From Helicobacteraceae bacterium (GTDB lineage Bacteria > Campylobacterota > Campylobacteria > Campylobacterales > Sulfurimonadaceae), in contig WFND01000171.1 of NCBI GenBank assembly GCA_015484575.1, positions 1-36,510 on the forward strand: 36,510 nucleotides of DNA, given 5' to 3'. A model generated the notes under the pieces. The model did not search any database and was not told the DNA's origin. It was given only the letters and a program-made list of their open reading frames with translations. The translations under genes and the position numbers were made by a program. Every line of letters begins with the position of its first letter. The stretch's first letter is position 1. Below, one piece after another: positions 29,233 through 36,510 of the stretch.

Positions 29233-29459
29233 TTTTATCAAGAAAAGCTGAAGAGTCGATAGTCATAAACGACAATATAACAGTAAAAATCGTATCTATA
29301 GAAAAAGGTGTAGTAAAACTTGGAATAGATGCTCCAAAAGAGGTCTCTATCTTACGCTCAGAACTGACTGAAGCTGTTACTAATTCAAACAGAGAGTCAT
29401 CATCATTTCATGTAGATGCTTCGGTGTTAAGCAAACTCTCTGAAACACTTTTTAAATAG
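29226..29459 (+). CDS. csrA: Carbon storage regulator CsrA
   Basis: MLILSRKAEESIVINDNITVKIVSIEKGVVKLGIDAPKEVSILRSEL. Confidence 0.97.
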   Translation: MLILSRKAEESIVINDNITVKIVSIEKGVVKLGIDAPKEVSILRSELTEAVTNSNRESSSFHVDASVLSKLSETLFK

Positions 29460-30239
29460 ATGAAAAGCTATACCTCTCCTGCCAAAGTCAATATCTTTTT
29501 AAAGATAACTGCCAAAAGAGGAGCTTATCATGAGATACTTTCACGATTTATGCGTGTGGATTCTCTATTTGACACAATAACACTCAAACCAAAAGCAAGT
29601 CCTGAGTTTACTATTGTCGGAGACTTTACATGTAAAGTGAAACAAAACACTATATATAGAGCCTACACAGCCCTATACAGCTACACAAAGTCTCAAAAAT
29701 TAAAAAATCTCATGCAAGAGTATGGTGTATATGTAGATAAAAATATCCCCGCTTTTGCCGGTCTTGGCGGAGGAAGCTCAAATGCTGCTACCTATCTGCT
29801 TATGTGCAATGAGATATTAAAACTAAATCTACCTACCGATATTTTAAGCTCTATCGGTGCCAAAGTCGGTGCTGATTTGCCTTTTTTCATATATCAATTT
29901 CAAAGTGCAAATGTATCTGGTGTCGGAGAGATAGTACACAAGTTTGAAGAAGATAGCATTGAACTTGATATATTTACACCACAAATAGAGATCTCAACTC
30001 CTGCTGTTTATCAAGAGTATAGAAAAAACTTTTATAATCCCGTAGATACTCTTACATGTAAGGCACTAGAGAGAGAGTCTTCACGCTCTATTTTAAGAAG
30101 ATTGAGTCTGATTGAAGCAAATGATCTCTTTAGACCTGCTCTGTCACTATATCCTGAGTTATCTTTACATGTAAGAGAAGATAACTTCTTCTCAGGCAGT
30201 GGAAGCAGTTTTTTTAGACCTAAAAAGGGAGAACTTTAG
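29460..30239 (+). CDS. ispE: 4-diphosphocytidyl-2-C-methyl-D-erythritol kinase
   Basis: SPAKVNIFLKITAKR; IPAFAGLGGGSSNAATYL; FSGSGSSFF. Confidence 0.94.
   Translation: MKSYTSPAKVNIFLKITAKRGAYHEILSRFMRVDSLFDTITLKPKASPEFTIVGDFTCKVKQNTIYRAYTALYSYTKSQKLKNLMQEYGVYVDKNIPAFAGLGGGSSNAATYLLMCNEILKLNLPTDILSSIGAKVGADLPFFIYQFQSANVSGVGEIVHKFEEDSIELDIFTPQIEISTPAVYQEYRKNFYNPVDTLTCKALERESSRSILRRLSLIEANDLFRPALSLYPELSLHVREDNFFSGSGSSFFRPKKGEL
29626..29635. repeat. TTACATGTAA palindrome, copy 15 (ispE, FTCK frame)
   Basis: Exact match; context CTTTACATGTAAAG. Confidence 0.95.
30052..30061. repeat. TTACATGTAA palindrome, copy 16 (ispE, LTCK frame)
   Basis: Exact match; context CTTACATGTAAG. Confidence 0.95.
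30165..30174. repeat. TTACATGTAA palindrome, copy 17 (ispE, LHVR frame)
   Basis: Exact match; context TTTACATGTAAG. Confidence 0.95.
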
Positions 30240-30689
30240 ATGGGTGAAACCATAGCAAGAAATAAAAAAGCCTATCATGATTATGAAATTTTAGAAAAAT
30301 TTGAAGCCGGTATGGTTTTAACAGGCAGTGAAATAAAAGGTATTCGTGCAAAACGTGTAAATCTAAAAGACAGTTTTATAAAGATTGTAAGAGGTGAAGC
30401 CATACTCTTTAATGCCCATATTGGACTATTAAGCACAACTCACCACTACTATAGACACGAAGAGAGAGGAGAGAGAAAACTACTTTTGCACCGTAAACAG
30501 ATAACAAAACTACAACAGGCTATAGAGAAAGATGGACACACCGTTATACCTCTATCTCTATATTTTAACTCAAAAAATTATGCAAAACTGCAAATAGCTA
30601 TAGCCAAGGGTAAAAAACTCTACGACAAACGTGCGGATTTAAAAGCTAAAGATATGAAACGAGATATTGCAAGAGCTATGAAAGAGTGA
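30240..30689 (+). CDS. smpB: SsrA-binding protein SmpB
   Basis: [42 protein letters not shown] ... [19 protein letters not shown]. Confidence 0.97.
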   Translation: MGETIARNKKAYHDYEILEKFEAGMVLTGSEIKGIRAKRVNLKDSFIKIVRGEAILFNAHIGLLSTTHHYYRHEERGERKLLLHRKQITKLQQAIEKDGHTVIPLSLYFNSKNYAKLQIAIAKGKKLYDKRADLKAKDMKRDIARAMKE

Positions 30690-31057
30690 GAGAGTTTTAC
30701 GGTAGTTTAATCTTACGCTTAGCTCTATTTTCACTCTACCCTTCTCTCTCGTTTGCCGATAGTATGGCTTCTCTTGTATTTCATGGAAACTGCAGTATGT
30801 GCCATATGGACAAAAAAAGTCTCTCTGCACCATCCATCACAGATATAAAAGCTCACTATAAAGTCGCATTTGCTAAAAAAGAGGATTTTATACGACAGAT
30901 GTCAATTTTTGCTCTTCATCCTAAAGCAGAGCTATCTATAATGCACTATGCTATTGAGAAATATGGACTTATGCCTGAACTCGGATATGAGATAGAGGTT
31001 CTAAGAGAGATTAGTGAATATATCTATGAGACAGATTTTAAAAAAAGAGAGAAGTGA
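30686..31057 (+). CDS. Small periplasmic monoheme cytochrome c-like protein
   Basis: N-terminal signal-like segment ([15 protein letters not shown]), one CSMCH; ATG overlaps the smpB stop. Confidence 0.7.
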   Translation: MREFYGSLILRLALFSLYPSLSFADSMASLVFHGNCSMCHMDKKSLSAPSITDIKAHYKVAFAKKEDFIRQMSIFALHPKAELSIMHYAIEKYGLMPELGYEIEVLREISEYIYETDFKKREK

Positions 31058-31070
31058 AAGAGTTAGAAAA

Positions 31071-31427
31071 TTATTTTCTAAGCTCTTTAATACGTGCTTT
31101 TTTACCTGCAAGATCACGTAGATAGAAAAGTTTAGCACGACGTACACGACCACGACGGATAACTTTAATATCAGTAATGCTATCACTGTAGATAGGAAAA
31201 ATACGTTCAATACCAACTGAATTAGCACCTATTTTACGTACTGTCATCGTTGCACCTGTTCCCTCGCCATGAAGTGCAATACATACACCCTCATAATTTT
31301 GAGTACGAGTTTTACTACCTTCTTTAATAGTAACTGCTAAACGAACTGTATCACCTGCACGAAAATCAGGAATATTTTTTTCTGCTGTTTGTGCTTTTTC
31401 AAAATTTTCAATATACTTATTTCTCAT
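31071..31427 (-). CDS. rplS: 50S ribosomal protein L19
   Basis: [35 protein letters not shown] ... [25 protein letters not shown]. Confidence 0.97.
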   Translation of the reverse strand: MRNKYIENFEKAQTAEKNIPDFRAGDTVRLAVTIKEGSKTRTQNYEGVCIALHGEGTGATMTVRKIGANSVGIERIFPIYSDSITDIKVIRRGRVRRAKLFYLRDLAGKKARIKELRK

Positions 31428-31466
31428 AAGTGTCCTTTTGATTATTTTAATGCTTACGCCAAAGCG

Positions 31467-32147
31467 TTAAGCTCTTGTTTTATACTGCAATAACTGCCCG
31501 GGTCGAAAGTATTTTGTCTTAGCGATTGATAAGGCATTTTTTAGTGCCGCAATTTTACTGTGATTTCCCTTTAAGTATTCTGATGGAGTGCTTAAATTTT
31601 TAAAATTTGCCGGTTTTGTGAAAGATGGTGCTTCTAGCAAAGAGGTTTCAAAACTCTCTACATCTAAAGATTCACTATTTCCAAGAACGCCTTGAACATT
31701 TCTAGCTACCGCATCACTCATTACCAAAGATGCCAACTCTCCGCCTGTCAATACATAATCACCTATACTAAAGACCTCATCCGCATACTGCTCGATAACA
31801 CGCTCATCTATCCCCTCATATCGACCGCTGACAAAGACTATATGCTCTTTTTTTGCTAAACGTTTTGCATCATTTTGAACAAACGGTTTTGCTACGGGAG
31901 TAGTAAAGACAATATGTGCATCTTTAAATGTATCTAGTGCATCAAAAAGCGGTTGGGGATTCATAAGCATACCTGCTCCACCACCTGCTGCCGTATCATC
32001 TACTTTTTTATGTCTTGAAGTTGAAAAATCACGTGGGTTGCAAAAATCGTATGAAAAAAGCTCTCTCTCAACGGCTCTTTTTAAGATAGAGTCTTGAAAG
32101 TATCCCTCTATAAGTTGGGGAAAAAGAGTCATAAAAGTAAAACGCAT
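31467..32147 (-). CDS. trmD: tRNA (guanine-N1)-methyltransferase
   Basis: MRFTFMTLFPQLIEGYFQDSIL; FVSGRYEGIDERVIE; SIGDYVLTGGELASLVMSDAVAR. Confidence 0.97.
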   Translation of the reverse strand: MRFTFMTLFPQLIEGYFQDSILKRAVERELFSYDFCNPRDFSTSRHKKVDDTAAGGGAGMLMNPQPLFDALDTFKDAHIVFTTPVAKPFVQNDAKRLAKKEHIVFVSGRYEGIDERVIEQYADEVFSIGDYVLTGGELASLVMSDAVARNVQGVLGNSESLDVESFETSLLEAPSFTKPANFKNLSTPSEYLKGNHSKIAALKNALSIAKTKYFRPGQLLQYKTRA

Positions 32148-32686
32148 TATGAGGCTTTTAGTATATCCAGACAGCCATCAACTTCAATGGTTTTTGAGTC
32201 AATATCCGTCTTTAGCAAAAAAGGTTCATGATAAGGGATAAGAAAACTCTTACTTTCGCCTTTTTGAACTAAAACTTCATCTGTAATAACGCTAAGATAA
32301 TTAACCGCACCGATACGCTCTATCTCTTTTACAACACCAAGAGCAATGCCGTCTTGTATAACCTTACATCCAAAAATATCAAACCAGAAAAACTCACCAT
32401 CTTTTAGCTTGATGCTCTCTCTGGTTTTTTCATAAGTTGTGTATAGATCTATATTTACAAAACGTTTTGCATCTTGGGGGTTGTGTATGGTTTTTAGGCG
32501 TATTGTGGCTTTTTGCATATTTACATCATCTATAACTAAAATATCTCTATCTTTAGTTAAAAATTCTGCACCAGCAAAAAATTGTTCGGGAAAGTCACTT
32601 TTTATGTGTAGTTTCATATCGCCTTTTATACCTACGGTCTTACCCAAGGTGGCGACATGAAGAAGTTTAGAGGATTGGTTCGACAT
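32147..32686 (-). CDS. rimM: Ribosome maturation factor RimM
   Basis: LLHVATLGKTVGIKGDMKL; downstream of rpsP-KH, upstream of trmD. Confidence 0.93.
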   Translation of the reverse strand: MSNQSSKLLHVATLGKTVGIKGDMKLHIKSDFPEQFFAGAEFLTKDRDILVIDDVNMQKATIRLKTIHNPQDAKRFVNIDLYTTYEKTRESIKLKDGEFFWFDIFGCKVIQDGIALGVVKEIERIGAVNYLSVITDEVLVQKGESKSFLIPYHEPFLLKTDIDSKTIEVDGCLDILKAS

Positions 32687-32906
32687 TTATTCGATAACTG
32701 ATACCGTCTTTGGCTTTGCAGCCAGAGATTACAGTTTTTATCGCACCAATCATTTTCCCCTCTTTACCGATAAGTTTACCCACATCGGCTTGATTTGCAA
32801 AGAGTGAAATCTCGGTGATTTCGTCACCCTCAAATGTACTTACAGAGACATCATCAGGATAGGTAGCGATAAGACGAGCATATGCTGCGACGAAATCTTC
32901 AACCAT
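32667..32906 (-). CDS. KH-domain RNA-binding protein (KhpA/YlqC-like)
   Basis: KH motif ADVGKLIGKEGKMIGAIKTVI; between rpsP and rimM. Confidence 0.88.
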   Translation of the reverse strand: MVEDFVAAYARLIATYPDDVSVSTFEGDEITEISLFANQADVGKLIGKEGKMIGAIKTVISGCKAKDGISYRINVEPIL

Positions 32907-32908
32907 GA

Positions 32909-33130
32909 TTAACGACCTGTAATCTTTTTAACACGATCACTCATCTGAGCACCGACACCAAGCCAGTAATCAACTCTCTCATTGTCAACTTTAATCTCTT
33001 TTGTCATTGGATTATAGTGACCAATAAGCTCAATCCAACCACCATCACGGCGTTTTCTACTATCTGTTACCGCAATACGGTAAAATGGCTGTTTTTTGCG
33101 ACCCATACGAGTTAATCTAATAACTGTCAT
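32909..33130 (-). CDS. rpsP: 30S ribosomal protein S16
   Basis: [37 protein letters not shown]-track start at 33223 is an artefact, AGGAAT-N4-ATG precedes 33130. Confidence 0.97.
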   Translation of the reverse strand: MTVIRLTRMGRKKQPFYRIAVTDSRKRRDGGWIELIGHYNPMTKEIKVDNERVDYWLGVGAQMSDRVKKITGR

Positions 33131-33272
33131 TGTTATTCCTGTTATAAAAATATTTCGATTTAAATTGTAAGCGAAGAAATGTTTATCTAAGCCTCTAACC
33201 GCCACTAAAGTAGACGTCAACAATAACTTCCTATCACAGAGGTATTCTTTAAGAAGTTAAATCGATGGTGGA

Positions 33273-33302
33273 AGTATATCTAAATATTATTTAAAATATC
33301 AA
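33273..33302 (-). promoter_or_regulatory. Predicted sigma70 promoter for rpsP-KH-rimM-trmD
   Basis: Minus strand TTGATA (33302-33297), 18-nt spacer, TATACT (33278-33273). Confidence 0.6.
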
Positions 33303-33312
33303 GCTAAAGCTC

Positions 33313-33322
33313 TTACATGTAA
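33313..33322. repeat. TTACATGTAA palindrome, copy 18 (intergenic, ffh-rpsP)
   Basis: Exact match; context CTTACATGTAAA. Confidence 0.95.
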
Positions 33323-33326
33323 ACTT

Positions 33327-34685
33327 TTAGCGTGGTATTTTACCAAAACCACCTGCTCCGCCTTGCATCTGACCCATCATATTTTGCAGATCTTTCATCC
33401 CTTTTTTACCAGAGAATTTTTTTGCCATTTTTGAAGCATTTTTAAACTGCTTTAACATTCTGTTTACCTCTGCTTGAGATAGTCCACACCCTTTAGCTAT
33501 ACGCTGCTTTCTTGAGCCGTTTAGCAAGTCTGGATCTTCTCTCTCTTTTTTTGTCATAGAGCCAACCATCGCTTTTATAACTTTTATCTCACGAGAATTT
33601 TCCAAGTCCATATCTTTCATGGCGTTTGACATATTTCCCATACCCGGAATCATGCCCATAATTGACTTCATGCTTCCAAGTTTTTTGATAGACTCCATCT
33701 GCTCAAGAAAATCATTAAAGTTAAATTTTCCTTTTTTAATCTTTTGAGTCATTTTTTTGGCTGTTTTTTCATCTATTACGGAGGCTGTTTTTTCGGCAAG
33801 TCCCTCTATATCTCCTAGACCCATAAGACGATTTACGATACGTTCTGGTAAAAAGACCTCTAAATCTTCCATCTTCTCACCACTACCTATAAAACGAAGC
33901 GGTACATGAACTTGAGAGGCTATACCTAAAGCGACCCCACCTTTGGCATCACCGTCATATTTACTTAAAATTACACCGTCTATGCCTATCTTATCATGAA
34001 AACTCTGTGCTGTTCTTACAGAGTCTTGACCTGTCAGTGCATCAGCCACATAGAAAATCTCATCAGGTGAAGCAGCCTCTTTTACCTGTGATAGTTCGCT
34101 CATAAGCTCATCATCGATAGCCAAACGTCCCGCGGTATCTATCAAAACAACATCATAAAGTGCTTTATCTGCTTTTGCTATGGCATTTTTGACAACTTCG
34201 ACAGGATTTTTACTCTCATCATCTGCGTATAGCTCTACCTCTATACCCGCACACACTTGTCGAAGCTGTTCAACTGCTGCAAGACGCTGCAAGTCTGCCG
34301 CAACTACAAGAACTTTTTTCTTACGATTTTTAAGATATAGAGCCAATTTTCCGGTAGTTGTAGTCTTACCTGAACCTTGAAGACCCGTCATTAAGATAAC
34401 AGTTGGCGGATTTGGTGCAAAAACAAAACCTTGATTTCCTTTTGTCTGCAAAAGCTCGTATATGGTTGAACGCATAGCATCAAGAAATTGGTCTTTTCCT
34501 ATTCCGGAAGCTTTAGTTTTTAGTTCAACGGAAGATATTAGTGTTTTTACAACTTTATGATTTACATCTGATTTTAAAAGTGATTTTCTTAACTCTTGAA
34601 GAGCTTTGCTAAGAGCTTTTTCATCATCATGAAAACGAATTTTTTTAATTGCACTAGTAAATGACTGCGTTAATGTATCAAACAC
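33327..34685 (-). CDS. ffh: Signal recognition particle protein Ffh
   Basis: MTGLQGSGKTTTTGKLALYL; VLIDTAGRLAIDDELM; Met-rich M domain MMGQMQGG. Confidence 0.97.
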   Translation of the reverse strand: MFDTLTQSFTSAIKKIRFHDDEKALSKALQELRKSLLKSDVNHKVVKTLISSVELKTKASGIGKDQFLDAMRSTIYELLQTKGNQGFVFAPNPPTVILMTGLQGSGKTTTTGKLALYLKNRKKKVLVVAADLQRLAAVEQLRQVCAGIEVELYADDESKNPVEVVKNAIAKADKALYDVVLIDTAGRLAIDDELMSELSQVKEAASPDEIFYVADALTGQDSVRTAQSFHDKIGIDGVILSKYDGDAKGGVALGIASQVHVPLRFIGSGEKMEDLEVFLPERIVNRLMGLGDIEGLAEKTASVIDEKTAKKMTQKIKKGKFNFNDFLEQMESIKKLGSMKSIMGMIPGMGNMSNAMKDMDLENSREIKVIKAMVGSMTKKEREDPDLLNGSRKQRIAKGCGLSQAEVNRMLKQFKNASKMAKKFSGKKGMKDLQNMMGQMQGGAGGFGKIPR

Positions 34686-34742
34686 TCACTGCTCCTTGAT
34701 TGTTATAAAATTGTGTGGATTTTATCTAAAATGGACTTCAAC

Positions 34743-36510
34743 TTAAATTATTGCCTCTGGTTTACCTAGATAAAAGCCCTGCCCTTCAGTAACTTCTAGT
34801 GATTGTATAACCTCTAAAACATCTTCTGAATGAACAAATTCAGCTACGGTCTCTATGCCCAACTCTTTGGTTAGAAGCACTATTGATTTTGTAATCTTTT
34901 TAGAAATTTCTGACTCTTTGATATTTTTAATCAAAGAGCCGTCAATTTTTAATATATCTATCGGTAAAGTCTGAAACACCGTATAGTTGGAATATCCACT
35001 ACCAAAATCATCAACTGCAATCTTTACTCCATAAGATTTTATTTTTAAAAGACGCTCTCTTATCAAGTCCATCTGCTCAATCATCTCGTACTCTAAAAGC
35101 TCTACAACCAACCAAGAGGCCAGAGAGCTGTTTCTCTCTATCTCCAAGACAATAAGCTCATATATATCATTGTCCAATATATCTGAAAAGTTTAAATTTA
35201 TACTTATAGTTATCTCTTTCTCTTTTATCTTTTTAAAAACAATATTTAAGACTTGCTTTGTCATATCCCTATATATATTTGTACGCATCACATTTTCTAA
35301 AAAAGATGCTGGAAGGATAACCTCTCCTGATTTTTCAATCATTCTCACTAAAGCTTCATACTTAATAACTTTTCTGTCTTGAAGTCTAAAAATAGGCTGA
35401 AAATAGCATGTAACACGATTATCTTCCAATGCCTCTTTAAATTCATGTATAGACTTTATATCTACTGCTTGATTGTAATCTTTTTTTATAGGCATAGTAA
35501 CAACTCTGTTTCTACCATGATTTTTAGCTATATACAACATCTCATCTGCATATTTAATAGCACTAGAGACACTCTTAAAACGCTCTGGTGAACAGCTTAT
35601 GCCCGTTGAAATAGTAACTTTCATAGAGCTGTCTTCATAATTAAATATCTGATTTGATATACGCAAACGCAATCTTTCAGCTATCTTTTTTGCTAAAAGC
35701 ATATTTTCAGAATCTCTATAGATAAAGACTAAAAACTCTTCTCCACCAAAACGAATTAATATATCCCTATCTCTTATCTCCTCTTTTATTATGGTAGCGG
35801 TTTTGTATAGAACAAAATCTCCGGCTTTGTGTCCGTAACTGTCGTTTACCTTCTTAAAGTGATCAATATCTAACATCATAATCTGATAATTTTGTATATT
35901 TATCTTTAAAAGCAGATCTCTAAGATAATTTCTATTGTAAGCGTTTGTCAAAGGATCTGTAACGCTATCTTTTTTAGTTTTTATATTTAACATACTCTGA
36001 TAAAGCAAAATCAGTAACATTATGCCTATAGTTAAAAATATATAATAAAATGTGTGGTGAAGCGGTTGTATAGCATCTGAAATATTTTTTGGAAGTTTCA
36101 TAGAGAAGTCTATAGCTATAACCGCTTCAACTCTATCTGAAATAATTACGGGCTTTAGATATGTAATCCATAAATTTTCTAAATCGCTCTGGTCTAAAAA
36201 ACCCTCTTTGCCCATTTCATATACTTTATCCCACTTTTTTTTATTTACATTTAGCTTTTGATTAAACTCGCCTTTATCCTTTTTGCTGCCATCAAGCAGA
36301 TAGCGATAATTTCCACTCTTATCACGGTACAAAACATATATATATTTATATGATGAACCTATCATAACAGACATACTGTGTTCTATCGTCTCTCTTAAAG
36401 TTCTATTTTTTGAGAGTGTTTTATAAATATCTTTTTTTATATGATACTTTAACTCTTTATCCAAGTTGTTTGAAAATCTTTTAGCCTGTTTTATAAAAAT
36501 TGATTCTAAA
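34743..36510 (-). CDS. Membrane GGDEF-EAL protein, N-terminus cut by right edge
   Basis: DIDHFKKVNDSYGHKAGD, RDRDILIRFGGEEF, EAL signature KYEALVRM and VDDFGSGYSNY. Listed start is TTG at 36464 but the frame stays open to 36510 (LESIFIKQAKRFSNN...), so the gene probably continues off the window. Confidence 0.92.
   Translation of the reverse strand, partial: LESIFIKQAKRFSNNLDKELKYHIKKDIYKTLSKNRTLRETIEHSMSVMIGSSYKYIYVLYRDKSGNYRYLLDGSKKDKGEFNQKLNVNKKKWDKVYEMGKEGFLDQSDLENLWITYLKPVIISDRVEAVIAIDFSMKLPKNISDAIQPLHHTFYYIFLTIGIMLLILLYQSMLNIKTKKDSVTDPLTNAYNRNYLRDLLLKINIQNYQIMMLDIDHFKKVNDSYGHKAGDFVLYKTATIIKEEIRDRDILIRFGGEEFLVFIYRDSENMLLAKKIAERLRLRISNQIFNYEDSSMKVTISTGISCSPERFKSVSSAIKYADEMLYIAKNHGRNRVVTMPIKKDYNQAVDIKSIHEFKEALEDNRVTCYFQPIFRLQDRKVIKYEALVRMIEKSGEVILPASFLENVMRTNIYRDMTKQVLNIVFKKIKEKEITISINLNFSDILDNDIYELIVLEIERNSSLASWLVVELLEYEMIEQMDLIRERLLKIKSYGVKIAVDDFGSGYSNYTVFQTLPIDILKIDGSLIKNIKESEISKKITKSIVLLTKELGIETVAEFVHSEDVLEVIQSLEVTEGQGFYLGKPEAII

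Noticed and set aside
33131-33223. N-terminal extension of the rpsP ORF ([31 protein letters not shown])
   Set aside because: S16 starts at [21 protein letters not shown] with a good RBS just before 33130; the extension is leader sequence.
1-36510. CRISPR arrays, prophage, transposases, toxin-antitoxin or defence islands, tRNA/rRNA genes
   Set aside because: None seen on either strand; coding content is continuous housekeeping genes.

Overview
The window reads as a chromosomal housekeeping region from a campylobacterotal (Epsilonproteobacteria, Sulfurimonas-like) genome; this taxonomic placement is inferred from gene content and gene order. It carries an aminopeptidase P fragment, cheW-cheAY-cheV, an LpxH-like phosphoesterase, argC, greA, an M23 peptidase, folC, a diguanylate cyclase, an LptE-like lipoprotein, leuS, a DUF6394-like protein, secF-secD-yajC, an ABC ATPase/permease pair with a lipoprotein, a DUF2238-like protein, lnt, cysK, a pabC-like gene, a LysR regulator, an octaheme cytochrome c, a uvrD-type helicase, truB-csrA-ispE-smpB, a small monoheme cytochrome, rplS-trmD-rimM-KH-rpsP, ffh and a GGDEF-EAL protein. 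I saw no rRNA, tRNA, CRISPR array or transposon. The main unexplained signal is a highly iterated 10-bp palindrome, TTACATGTAA (extended YTTACATGTAAR). I counted 18 exact copies by eye, against roughly 0.1-0.2 expected from base composition. Of 25 ACATGT hexamers in the window, 18 sit in the perfect 10-mer. Fifteen copies lie inside unrelated protein-coding genes, read as L-H-V-(K/R/S/N) or (L/F)-T-C-(K/N). Three are intergenic: one in the spacer of a predicted greA promoter, one next to the leuS ribosome-binding site, and one just upstream of a predicted rpsP promoter. This resembles in kind the cyanobacterial HIP1 palindrome, but with a different sequence and in a different lineage, and I know of no described function for it. 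All counts are manual and should be recomputed.
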